The notes under the pieces were generated by a model that saw nothing but the letters and a program-made list of their open reading frames with translations, did not search any database and was not told the DNA's origin. Below are positions 31,722-41,799 of a DNA stretch of 64,000 nucleotides, in pieces. Made by a program: the position numbers and the translations under genes. Each line of letters begins with the position of its first letter. Position 1 is the stretch's first letter. This DNA is from Tetracladium setigerum (taxonomy: Eukaryota > Ascomycota > Leotiomycetes > Helotiales): the NCBI GenBank assembly GCA_031472005.1, contig PZJY01000003.1, positions 3,348,001-3,412,000 of the forward strand, in the 5' to 3' direction.

Positions 31722-33650
31722 ATGGATCCTCAACAGCCACATTCCGACACAATCTTCAACAACTCCGAGACTTGGTCTCGCTTGAATGGGCCAGACAATT
31801 CGAATGATGAATTCTACTACGAGGAGACCTACGACTCGCCATCTACCACAGTGGAGCAGCACGATTCGTCGCAGGTCAAACCGATGACAAGCTCCGTGAT
31901 CCCAACGTCAGACAGTACACTGGTCCGAATACCTTTCAAATCGCCTCCAGGCACGTCGCTTCGGATTTGTCCCAAATACATTCCAATTGACCATGCAATC
32001 GACTGGTACTATCATCCAACATCATCGAGCTTTCTGATCTGCTCTAATTGCTACGCAACACATATTGCAAATACAGCTTTCGCAAGCTCCTTCGTACGAG
32101 AATTCAAGTCCGAGATTTCGTCACGCACCTGTTTATTTCATGTCGAGAGGATACAAACGCTTCTGTGGCCAACCGCAATTGCAACCGGAAATCTCGGCGA
32201 AGTGCTAAAATTTATGGAACGAAGAAGTCAACTCAGATGTCCCGGAACCAGCAAAAATAACGACACTAGCATCAAATATTATTCACACAAAAACAATGAG
32301 CCAGTGGATGGCTTCATCGTCTGCGCCGCATGTTATGAGGACATGATTCTTGCCAAACCATTTGCAGATGAATTCCAGCCATACCCAGGAGTCCAAACTA
32401 AAGAAAACTTCTGGGCTTGCGATGCATCAGTTCCCTCAGTAAGACGAGCTTTTGAAAACAGCAGTGACAGCGCTACGTGGTCACAAGCAGCCCGCTTTGG
32501 GATCGGACGAATTTATCTCGAACCATGTCCAGGAAACAGATCAGGAGACACCACCAGGGCACAATGGTACAGGCTTATCAACAACATCGAAGGGTTCACC
32601 ATCTGTGAATCTTGCTTCTTTGACCGTGTTGCAAATACGTCTTTTCAAAAATACTTTGAATTCGCTGCACCAAAGTGGCAGAGTGGCTGGGCTTGTGACC
32701 TTTCCGCCTGGTCTGTGTCATTCGCCCTGGACGCTGCGATTCTAGGAGATGACTTTGATATGTTCTGGAAAACAGCCAACAAGATCATGCATTCCCCATT
32801 CTGCGCACCGCAAGGAATGGAAAGCGATGTGTGGTATACGATTGAACCCGGTCTCAAGGACTTCAATGTATGCCCCGCTTGTTACGAGGGTATGTTCCAG
32901 GCCTACAACTGCGGGCATCATCTCGTTCCACAATCATTCAGCAGCGAAGATACCAAGCCAGTGACCTGTAGCATGTGGCGAGAAAGTTCTCGTGGACGAA
33001 TGTATATGCTAAAGTTCTGTGAGGCCATTGACACACTTCAGTTTCATCTCTTCTCAGACCTCGTCGCCAAAGTTTGTTCTGCGCTGAGCTGTCCTCGCGA
33101 CGCGAATTGGACGAACAGAAATTGGTATGGCTATCAGGACGCATTGTTCTGCGAGGAATGTTACGTCTTGTTTGTGAAAGATACTTCACTCGCACAAAAC
33201 GGTAAACTTCAACTCAACCGCGAAGTGGTACCAGAGGAAAGATTCTGCTCTATCTGGTCTCCTCGGATGCGCATGAAGTGGCTCGAGGCTTGCTCCACTA
33301 GTGACGTGGAGCCCTTTCTCGCTTTTGCACGACACAGAACCTTAGTCCATTCACGCACGATGCCGGAAGTTCGCAGACTCCTGGAAATGATGCAAATGCG
33401 ACAAATGATGAGCTTATCTATGGGATATATGGCGATGATGACACATGCTGGAGATAGTATCAACAACATGGCCGGAAACACGAGTGAGAGTTGGAGTATC
33501 TCCACATCAGATGGTTTTCATGGGACGGGTGGAAGTGAGCTCGGAGCACAGAGGCAGGCTGATTTTGAGAGAAGTATGGTCGATGCCAGTAGATTGGACG
33601 GGATGGCGAGAGGAAACTATCTGGAGGCACTTTGGAAAGCGGTGGAATAG
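31722..33650 (+). CDS. Large uncharacterised fungal protein with five CxxC[YF] modules
   Basis: Function unknown. One exon, 642 residues, start in context CACCATGG. The protein contains five similar modules, each with a W-Y pair before a zinc-knuckle-like CxxC[YF]: LICSNCYATHIANTAF, IVCAACYEDMILAKPF, TICESCFFDRVANTSF, NVCPACYEGMFQAYNC and LFCEECYVLFVKDTSL. A further lone Cys precedes a tryptophan or leucine about 25-45 residues after each (for example FWACDASVPSVRRAF and GWACDLSAWSVSFAL). This suggests repeated metal- or disulfide-stabilised domains. The N-terminal 70 residues are acidic and serine-rich; the C-terminal 100 are Met-rich (EMMQMRQMMSLSMGYMAMM). No signal peptide, so intracellular. 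A similar layout occurs in other fungal hypothetical proteins, from memory and unverified. Confidence 0.85.
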   Translation: MDPQQPHSDTIFNNSETWSRLNGPDNSNDEFYYEETYDSPSTTVEQHDSSQVKPMTSSVIPTSDSTLVRIPFKSPPGTSLRICPKYIPIDHAIDWYYHPTSSSFLICSNCYATHIANTAFASSFVREFKSEISSRTCLFHVERIQTLLWPTAIATGNLGEVLKFMERRSQLRCPGTSKNNDTSIKYYSHKNNEPVDGFIVCAACYEDMILAKPFADEFQPYPGVQTKENFWACDASVPSVRRAFENSSDSATWSQAARFGIGRIYLEPCPGNRSGDTTRAQWYRLINNIEGFTICESCFFDRVANTSFQKYFEFAAPKWQSGWACDLSAWSVSFALDAAILGDDFDMFWKTANKIMHSPFCAPQGMESDVWYTIEPGLKDFNVCPACYEGMFQAYNCGHHLVPQSFSSEDTKPVTCSMWRESSRGRMYMLKFCEAIDTLQFHLFSDLVAKVCSALSCPRDANWTNRNWYGYQDALFCEECYVLFVKDTSLAQNGKLQLNREVVPEERFCSIWSPRMRMKWLEACSTSDVEPFLAFARHRTLVHSRTMPEVRRLLEMMQMRQMMSLSMGYMAMMTHAGDSINNMAGNTSESWSISTSDGFHGTGGSELGAQRQADFERSMVDASRLDGMARGNYLEALWKAVE

Positions 33651-33819
33651 TTATCTAGCCGATAGTGATCAAGTGCCCACCGCCTAGCGTTAAGTTTAAT
33701 TATATTTAACCAATTACGCGAGTAACCAACATCTATCTACCACGGTGTCGCTACTACAAGAGTGAAAGTTAATGTACTCACTTGTCAACAGCTTTGAGTA
33801 ATAATCCCAATACCATGCT

Positions 33820-34287
33820 TTAGCCCCTCAGTTGTCGAAGCGAAGCATTCATACTAATCTCCCTCCAGACGTACTTTGCTTTCGCCATCTTGTTTCCCTT
33901 GACAGAATTCACAGTGCTCTGCAACTGCGTCTCGCCAACCATAGCATTCACTTCGCTTGTCAAAACCTCCATCGTCATGGTACCACCCAACAGACTCAAA
34001 TCTAACACCTCAATCAAACTGGGGGGCATTTCCCTTGCTTTTCCGGCAGCACCTTTTACCCCAAATTTCGCGCTTGATAAACCCCCGTCTTGATCATAAT
34101 CGGAAAGCCCAAAATGCGGCTGAATCTGCGCAAGCGCGGCGGCTGAAACGGTGCATTCTGTCTGAATGAGAAAAAGACAGCTATGCGCGGAGGTATACGA
34201 CTCAGAGAGGAGAGAGAGCGACTTGCTAGTCTTGACAATTGAGACTATGAGCGTGGAAACGGTGGCTGTGATAGTTAGTGGGTCCAT
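33820..34287 (-). pseudogene. N-terminal domain of a fungal STAND/NLR-type protein, truncated by a stop
   Basis: ATG 34287 begins MDPLTITATVSTLIVSIVKT, the usual opening of the fungal N-terminal (Helo-like) domain of STAND immune-type receptors and related proteins. It continues to LKYVW-like KAKYVWREISMNASLRQLRG and then TAA. In family members this position is usually Gln (QLRGQ), so CAA has become TAA. After the stop the same frame carries SMVLGLLLKAVDK and then a GTGAGT donor, the place where such genes have their first intron. No NACHT, ATPase or repeat domain follows within the next kilobases. Upstream in-frame sequence to 34389 is not needed. It is a first-exon remnant. Confidence 0.6.
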
Positions 34288-34923
34288 GATACTGTTTATG
34301 TGAGGTGAGTGTCGGAAAAGCTTATTGGCAGTTAGTGTTCTAAAGAAGTAATCACGAAGCCGTAGAAGAGATTGTATGATTATCCTCATTCCGAATCTCA
34401 GCTCCTGCGGCTAGAGCAAGCCACATTTAGCTTCGGAGCGCATATATCTCGTGGCAAAGACTTGAAACAAGGTTTGCAGAATTCTAGTGATTTCCAACGC
34501 TTGGCGGTTGCATAGGAGTTTGACTGAGTTCCAGTACAGTGTGCTAGGTATCTCGAGCGCTAGGTCTTAGAGAGATATTCTCTTGATTGGGGTAGTAAGA
34601 ACATGCTCAGTCCGCCTGTCGTTGATTCTTCTCTTACAATCATTAATGATCCACGTAGCAGTAGCTTTTCCTCTGATAAATTAATATAATGGCTCAATCT
34701 TATGCAAGGTTTCTTAAAGAACTAGATTTATGATTTTGGGATTCTTAGAGAAATGGTACACCTTCGTAATTACTTCGATAATTGATGTTGCAAGTTGCGC
34801 ACTGCTATCCGATTGCCCTTCCTTCTTTGACTAAGTTTCAAGCCCCTGAGAGGGAGTTATTCGTCATGGCTATGCGATCTCTAAGCCTTTGCTCTTCCAT
34901 CTGCTGCGGGTCTGGTGTATGCT

Positions 34924-35082
34924 TTAAAAGGCGGCCTCTATTTCTTCCATCGCGTCTTTGGCAATGTCGAGTTCACGCTTGCATCTCTCTATTGCGTAGT
35001 CATCCTCGTGATTTCGTTCAAAGGCATCTTGCCTAGCTTGAGTAGAGCCAGCTTTGGCTTTTGCAAATGGATTATTGGCCAT
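34924..35082 (-). CDS. Possible 52-residue protein or exon
   Basis: ATG 35082 gives MANNPFAKAKAGSTQARQDA followed by a charged helix containing YAIERCKRELDIAKDAMEEI, ending AAF. Composition is that of a real helical protein, not of random AT-rich sequence. It could be a small gene, or one exon of a lost larger gene. No partner exons identified. Confidence 0.3.
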   Translation of the reverse strand: MANNPFAKAKAGSTQARQDAFERNHEDDYAIERCKRELDIAKDAMEEIEAAF

Positions 35083-35093
35083 TTTAAGATGAA

Positions 35094-35312
35094 GAATGCC
35101 CGGTGTTTAGCCAAGCAGGGTTGTAAAAGCTGGAGAATCAGCTAAGACCTCCTGAAAGACTATAAAAATGCCAGGTGTTTAGCCAAGCGAGAGGGTTCAA
35201 GCACCAGGGTTCAGCCGTATGGCATCAGTCCCCTTGATTGTTGCAGAGCACAAAGTTTGAACGGGGGCTGTTGAGGCCTCGAAGGATGGAAATGCCTGGT
35301 GTTTAGCCAGGC
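35094..35312. repeat. Three dispersed copies of a 22-nt hairpin element
   Basis: Copies at 35094-35116, 35165-35188 and 35289-35312 share AATGCC(C/A/T)GGTGTTTAGCCA(A/G)GC. In the third copy the arms GCCTGG and CCAGGC pair perfectly around TGTTTAG; the other two have one or two mismatches. Spacing is 71 and 124 bases. Confidence 0.75.
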
Positions 35313-36002
35313 GGTTTAAGAATTTGGCCGTGAGGCTTTAGTTCCGTGAGAGCTGCGCTAACTAGGCGCTTCTTCCGAAGAAGAACAGTTCAGAAGGTAC
35401 GAAAACCGGGAGTGCAGTGGACGTGATCTTAAAAAGTTGGCGACGGCTTTGTATTTGGTGAAGTAAAAGAATTTCTCCACCCTGAAAAGAGTGTTAAGTG
35501 CTCCTGCTGCAATACGCCTAGAATGACCATTTCAATATAAACTGCTTTAAATTACATTGCGCCAGAAGCTCCCTAACTCTTTTTATCATATATATATATT
35601 GCAAACATTTATAAACAAATATTAGATAGTCCTGTTAGCAATACCAATCAATATTTGTTTCAATATTCATATATGGCGGGCGACATCTCCTCCGACACCC
35701 GCTCGTAATCCTCCGTCAATGAGCCTATCCATGTTTCAAGTTAAGCATAAAGGCCCTGCAATTGGCCGGAAAAATTGGGGCTCTTTAAATACTGGATTTT
35801 GGGAAAGCGGGGAACAAACTGTTTCCTGTAATCGTGGCAGGACCTTTTGCTTCTTTGGGGATACTCCGATTTCGATCTCTTGGCATATGAGAATAGTCGT
35901 TGATTGCAATTTACAAACGTCGGAGAAATCACTACTCTGCCACTGCCCATGACAGTTGACAAGACGGATTTGGAACGGCCTGAAATTGGCCGCATGGCTC
36001 GC

Positions 36003-36012
36003 ATTATATAAA
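36003..36012 (+). promoter_or_regulatory. TATA box of the rhamnogalacturonan lyase gene
   Basis: TTATATAAAG lies about 90 bases before the ATG at 36097, leaving a leader of roughly 55-60 bases. Confidence 0.6.
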
Positions 36013-36096
36013 GGGAAGACGAGTCGTTTGGTCACTTAGAACCACTGCACGCAATCCTTCAGTCTCTTCTTTCGACCGCTGGTGATCAAGACGGTT

Positions 36097-38043
36097 ATGA
36101 TGTTCTTCAAAATTCATGCAACTATGTTGCTCCTTTCAGTATTTTTCTTCTGCACCTTGGCCCAAAGACCAATGGAAAAACTTGGTCGTGGAGTTGTAGC
36201 GGTGCGCCAAAATTCCGTTGCTGTTTTGGTCACCTGGCGACTGCTCGGTCTCGACCCAACAGATATCGCTTTTAACGTGTACCGTGCATCTGGTACTGGT
36301 GCTACTGTCAAGCTCACCTCAACTCCTCTCACTAAGGGAACCAACTTTGTTGACAGCACCGCTGTTCTTAGTCAAGCCAATACGTATCACATCAGACCAG
36401 TCATTAACAACGTGGAACAAGCAGCAAGCGGTACCTTCACTCTTCCTGCCAACAATGCCTACGAGCCAGTGGTGAGGATCCCCCTTCGCAATGGAGGCCC
36501 AATCAAATACGTTTGGGTGGGAGATTTAGATGGAGACGGCGAATATGACTTTGTGATTGACAGACAGACATCCCCTCAAAAGATCGAAGCCTACACAAGC
36601 AAGGGCGTTTTTCTTTGGGACGTCGATCTTGGTCCCAACAGTGTCAACCAGGATAACATCGAACCTGGTTCCTCCACCATTGACGTTGGCCACTGGGATG
36701 GGGTGACCGTCTATGATTTTGATAGCGATGGACGAGCGGAGGTTGCCATTCGCATTGCCAACGGGGTTCGTTTCGGCAACGGACAGACATTCAGTAACTC
36801 AAACAACAACAACCAATTCATTGCGATCCTCGATGGAAAAACGGGTGCACTTCGTGCCTCCGCACAAATTCCAACGGATTATATCAGTGATGGACCCCTC
36901 GCGGCACGCTTTGGAGTTGGTTACCTTGATGGTGTGAAGCCCCATCTCGTTACCTATCTCAAGAATAGGAAGGAAAACGGCGACTTCAATCTCATGATGT
37001 GTGCCTGGACATTCAACGGTAGCGCTGTCAGCAGAATATGGAAGTGGCTCCGCGGCACGCAAAATGCTCCAGATGGACATAACACACGAATCATTGATGT
37101 AGATGGAGATGGCAAGGACGAGGTTGCTGAGATTGGTTTCACTCTCAATGGTGATGGAACTGTACGCTACTTAATGGGACCTAAAGGTGTCAACCACGGT
37201 GACAGATTTCACATTGCCAAGATGGATCCGGATCGTTCAGGGCTTCAAGGTTATGCTGTTCAGCAGGACAACCCTACCTTCCTCACCGAGTATTGTAAGT
37301 CAATCATCATCTTGTACACATTAAATTTCCGCAAAGACACATTGTCTTGTTGATGACGCTCGCAAGACATCTGAACTTGGTCTTTATTATTCCATTTTAT
37401 ATATCTTCTCTTTTGCAGACCAAAAGTACTAAATTCACTTCTTTCAGACTATGACGCGAAAGACGGAAACATCCAATGGCGCCACTACGGGACAGCAGTA
37501 AGTGACATTGGTCGTGGCTCAGCTGGTGACATTGATCCACGTTTCCCTGGCATGGAAGTCTGGTCATTCGGTGGAGTCTATAATGCACGCACCAATGGTC
37601 TTACCGAGCCTAACACTGGTCTTCGACCATGGCCACATCTCAATCTGTTCTGGGATGGCGACGAGCTGATCGAACTTTACAACGACGGAAAGATCGAGAA
37701 ATGGGACTGGCTGAATCCAAAAGCAACCGGAAGTTTGCCACGTATCGATCAGATCTGGACCTACGGTGGTGTCTCATGGTCTTCGCCCAATCCCCAATTT
37801 GTAGGCGACATCTTGGGTGATTGGCGCGAGGAGGTCATCGTCACCAATGCGGCTTATAATCAGTTGTTGATCTTTACCACCGACATCCCCAGTGACATTC
37901 GACTATACACATTGGCGCACAACCCCGCATACCGCAATGCGATGACACTAAAGGGTTACATGCAATCTCATCACGTGGATTATTTTATTGGAAAGGGAAT
38001 GGCAACGCCGCCACAACCAAAGATTCGTTACGCTGGCACTTAA
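36097..38043 (+). CDS. Secreted rhamnogalacturonan lyase, PL11 type
   Basis: Secreted polysaccharide lyase cleaving the rhamnogalacturonan I backbone of pectin by beta-elimination. Two exons, 36097-37294 and 37448-38043, give 597 residues with no frame break; the 153-nt intron splits EYYYDAKD. The signal peptide covers about residues 1-24 (MMFFKIHATMLLLSVFFFCTLAQ); the next ATG at 36100 would also serve. The mature part opens RPMEKLGRGVVAVRQ, typical of the family, followed by a fibronectin-like region and an eight-bladed propeller. Calcium-binding repeats are visible: GDLDGDGEYDFVIDR, YDFDSDGRAEVAI, IDVDGDGKDEVAEIG and GDILGDWREEVIV. The end YFIGKGMATPPQPKIRYAG is standard. PL11 enzymes are best known in bacteria; fungal members exist. 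Confidence 0.92.
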
Positions 38044-38949
38044 GGTAGTATAGTTTCCTTTTATGAAGTGAATATAGGGGTGTGGCAGATGGAGCAACGT
38101 TCTTTGTATATATTCAAATGGCAATGACATTCATTACAAGATAGAAGAAATCAAGATAAGTCAAAATGACTATGCCGAGCGTTGACAAGTAGTCATGAAG
38201 TGATGGTCCCGTCAAGTGAGATCAGTCAGCATAGCGTTATGTCTGGCGGCCTACTACTTATTTGGGCGCAGTCTTTCGGTGAAAAACCAGTGGCACGGTT
38301 CTGATTATGGCCCGTGAAAGCCCTTGGTATTAGTGTTTCGTCGAGAAAATGCGTAGCAAAGGAAAATCAAAATGTAAGCCTTCTCCTCTCTAATGCATAT
38401 GCCCAACTGCACTTGGGGTCAATTTCATTTCTCTGCCGTCTGAAGGTGTGACCGACCATCCTACCCCCGCGGTTCCGCTCCCTCGGTACCGGACCCACTA
38501 TATCCCCACACCCTGGTACCTGGGCTAGTGTGGTCCATCCCGAGCCCTCCTGATTTGAGATGCTACCCATAATAGATTCCACATCTAGATATTCTGCCAG
38601 CCATAGTAATTTTATTGTTGTATTAGACACGTATCGGGTACATTTCGTGTAAGAGTGTACAGGAGCGTTTCTACCTGTCTTTTCTATCTTCCTCTTTTAT
38701 TATCGCTATCTTTCTATGTTTCCTTACCATCTGCAGAAGCATCATCAGTAGTCCCGTCCAAAAGGTCAAATGCCAACCGCGTCAGGAGATACTTCGGGCT
38801 TACATATAGTGGTGGACTTTCCAGTTACATGTTAAGCTTTCTTCAAACGTTCTAGCTCCATTCCATACTTCCCTATTATTCTCCCTTCGACTTCTACTAC
38901 CCTAGATCTCCAAGCCGAGCCGACTACCGCCAACGTTCAGACTTTTACA
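38044..38949. other. Intergenic between lyase and element relic
   Basis: Lyase 3' UTR, then GC-richer sequence near 38450-38560 with no recognised frame. It may include flanks of the degraded element to the right. Confidence 0.45.
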
Positions 38950-38959
38950 ATTGCAGAAC

Positions 38960-39691
38960 TCATCACGATTCAACTAGACAAGAAGCTCGAAGGAGCGAAT
39001 CCTACTGATTCTAACGGCCAGCGAGCTCGACACTTTAGTCAAGTATCTCTTTGGTTGGATAGTACCTAGTGGCCACGATACTTTAATAGACATGATACCA
39101 TTCAAGCCTCGGTCTTAATCCAGCTCCCATTATCTGAATATTTAATTCAGATGGTTTGCGCTGATAATCAATATACCCCGGAATATTCGCTTCAATTGCT
39201 TCTAGAGTCTTTTGACCGGGCTATTGAGTCGGCGCGTGATTCCTTGCTCAAGGACAAGGTTAATGTATTCGACCAGCATCGCGTCAATAGCTTCATTCCA
39301 CGACGCACTTCTGGACGTCCCATTTGGCATAAATTGCAAGGACCAACTTATCGCAAGTACAAGAAGGCCTGGAAGCAGCTGCTCTGCTTCTTGTGTCGGA
39401 TGGTTTAGCAGAGACAGTCTCCGGCCCTACAATTTTGCATGACAGCCTCCCAAACAGCCGCACTAGATGCTATCATTCAGTCAACTATTCGCCTGGCGGA
39501 GCAGCAGCGCTCGACTGGTTCAGCAGAGCTCGATCCAGAGCAATATTACGAACTTGACCGTGCTTGTCTCCTATTGTGCATTGCTCTTTTTATCACAAGC
39601 TTCAGGGAATATCTACGATAGCATCATTGTCGGATTTCTCGCCGTACATGGGATCAATGCACAGGGCGCTTATCACGAGGCAACGAGGTGA
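38960..39691 (+). pseudogene. Degraded OrsD/RecQ-like-helicase element fragment
   Basis: A piece of the large fungal protein family that joins an OrsD (former DUF3505) region to a RecQ-like helicase and occurs as a mobile or telomere-linked repeat. One frame reads QLDKKLEGANPTDSNGQRAR, a TAG, then WPRYF, LIQLPLSEYLIQMVCADNQY, SARDSLLKDKVNVFDQHRVN, YKKAWKQLLCFLCRMV, a second TAG, TASQTAALDAIIQ and ELDRACLLLCIALF. A frameshift leads to GNIYDSIIVGFLAVHGINAQ. Both stops sit where family members have Gln or Trp (RTQWP, RLVWQ), as expected from C-to-T change on either strand. The helicase part is missing. Confidence 0.6.
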
Positions 39692-41190
39692 CCAAAAGTA
39701 AATCCAATATCTATCAACAAGAAATGTAAAACCGAGTGTCTTTATGCCGACAAGCTCGGAAACCAGCAAGCTCCCAAGACGAATCAAACGAGATATCAAA
39801 TCTTTTACCAGCAGCGCGTACTATTTGCAAGCAGCAATGGCTCATCGCGACTTTGCGGCGAGACTTGTGAGGAAAGAGGCTGCATTATGAATTGAAGCAA
39901 ATATACAAGAAGTGTTTGCCAAGTCGACTCATATGGTTGTCGACTTGTTGGGTGCGGCTGACACTAGGTCTGTTCATTGGAGCCCCCTTCTCACCTGGCC
40001 TAATCTAGAATGGTTTCACTTATCGCGTGGTATTAGTAGTATTACCGCATAGTGCTGGCCTTCTCTAAGGATGGGGCCACCGAGAAAACTTCTAGGTGCG
40101 TGAATTATACATGAGGACTGCAAATAATATCTTTCTATCCTTTTTGCACCAAGATTAGGGACTCGAAGTGGTGAAATTTACGGTATTTATAATTATGCTG
40201 CAGGAAAAAGGAAAGCAGAGGAGAGGAGCTTTATCTTAATTCTTATTGATACTATCACTTTAGTGCTTTAACTTTTCCTACCCCAGCTTTGACTCTCCTA
40301 ATCATTTCAGAACTCCTGGTTTTGTAGTCAAGGCTACTTTGAGCTGATCAGCTCTTTGGCGTAGAGCAACACTTTCGACATTGTATCCAGTTCGATCGAC
40401 ACTTCAATCGACACTAATACAAGCATGGGCAAGATCTTCCATACTTTGAACACTGTCCTTATGGTTGTCGGACAGTATGCTGACCATTTATTTCATGATG
40501 TCGCGGGAGAACCCAGCAGCCGTGGTCTTACATTCGACCTTCTGTTTCAGATCGAGTTCGAGACGAGGAGCGAGCAATTCGATCATAGCATCTGAATCAA
40601 CGTTACCTGTACTAATTAGCGACCTCTAAAAATGACTCCGCTAAAAGCTCTCCTCTTGATCCTCACACCAAGCTTGCTCGCATTGCAAGTAAACGCGTTG
40701 CATCAACACTAGCATCAATATAGTAGTGAATAGCATCACGAGGAACGAAGTGAGGAAAACAACTTGACTCTTGAGTCTCCTTATTTTCTGTCATACCCTA
40801 ACAACCTACTAAGCATGCTGAAGCGAGGCGTGCCATTTAAAAACCCTTCAAAATAAATTCCGGTTTTCAAAGGAGAAGGCAGTAAGATATCGTGGGCCTA
40901 GGACTGGGTCTCCTATATGGACCTAGGACTTTCAAAGAACGTCGATTGTGTTCCGATGCGCTAGGGAGATGGAGCCGATCATATTGCGAACGCAAAAGGA
41001 ACCAACTTTCAATAATACTATAATTTTGGCTAACTATTTCAGAGGGTCAAGGACGTTAATAAAGCTATCAATTGAGGCTGTGGACACGAACACGAGTTTA
41101 TATTGCAGTCAGGGACATCATGTGTTGATTACCTCAATTACAAGAATCCGTCTATAGCTTAAATTTTTCTCCAAGTCTTACCCTGACCTC
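39692..41190. other. Intergenic, probable further decayed repeat sequence
   Basis: Short broken frames near 39720-39960 look like a continuation of the element at 38960-39691 but cannot be read reliably. From 40150 to 41190 nothing is recognised. Confidence 0.4.
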
Positions 41191-41799
41191 TCATATGAAA
41201 TTATCGAAAGGACCTCTCTTCAACCTCACAGTCCTCGCTCCCTTTGTTGCCACCGCACTCGCCTTCGGCGTTCCACTCGGCCCCGCGGCCTTCGTCTTTG
41301 TCGCAATCGCCGTCCCACCACTTGCACCCCCAACTCCCGCCTTCGCACCACAAAGCGGGATATTAATTACATCTCCCACATTAATTGCATCCGGGTTCTT
41401 AATTTGAGGGTTGGCAGCTAGCAAAGCCGGCAACGTAATTCCCAACTTCTCCTTTGCGATAATGTTTAATGTGTCTCCAGACGCCACGGTCGTCGTTTTT
41501 GCTGTCCCATTCGAGCATGTGGCTATGGGATCTGCAAGAGGTCTGGCGGCTGGAGCGACGCATTTCGAGTTTGGGATCTTAATGATGTCGCCTATGTTGA
41601 TGGATCGTGGGTTTTTAATTTGTGTGTTGACGAATTGGATCTGGTCCAGTGTGACGTTTGCTGATGCTGCGATGTTTGCGAGAGAATCGCCGGCTTTGAC
41701 TGTGCGGTTTGCGACGATGCCGCAGTTTGTTCCGATCTGGCCAAGGACTGGGAGGATGTATAAGGCTAGCGCTGTCATGAAGAACAGTGATGATCGCAT
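41191..41799 (-). CDS. Secreted protein with two LysM domains
   Basis: Secreted chitin-binding LysM protein; such proteins bind fungal wall chitin or hide chitin fragments from host receptors. One exon, 202 residues. Signal peptide residues 1-20 (MRSSLFFMTALALYILPVLG). LysM 1, about residues 32-79: TVKAGDSLANIAASANVTLD and IGDIIKIPNSKC. LysM 2, about 102-149: TVASGDTLNIIAKEKLGITL and VGDVINIPLC. Each module has a flanking cysteine. The tail is Ala/Gly/Thr/Lys-rich and ends in a basic segment, RTVRLKRGPFDNFI, with a KR site. Two-LysM secreted proteins of this size fit LysM effectors such as Slp1; effector function is inference. Confidence 0.92.
   Translation of the reverse strand: MRSSLFFMTALALYILPVLGQIGTNCGIVANRTVKAGDSLANIAASANVTLDQIQFVNTQIKNPRSINIGDIIKIPNSKCVAPAARPLADPIATCSNGTAKTTTVASGDTLNIIAKEKLGITLPALLAANPQIKNPDAINVGDVINIPLCGAKAGVGGASGGTAIATKTKAAGPSGTPKASAVATKGARTVRLKRGPFDNFI

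Larger units (their letters stand above)
34288..36002. other. Intergenic, short hairpin repeats and one possible small frame
   Basis: About 1.7 kb. Contains a 52-codon minus frame (34924-35082), three related short hairpins (35094-35312) and an AT-rich stretch near 35580-35680. The right end is the promoter of the rhamnogalacturonan lyase gene. No larger gene seen. Confidence 0.5.
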
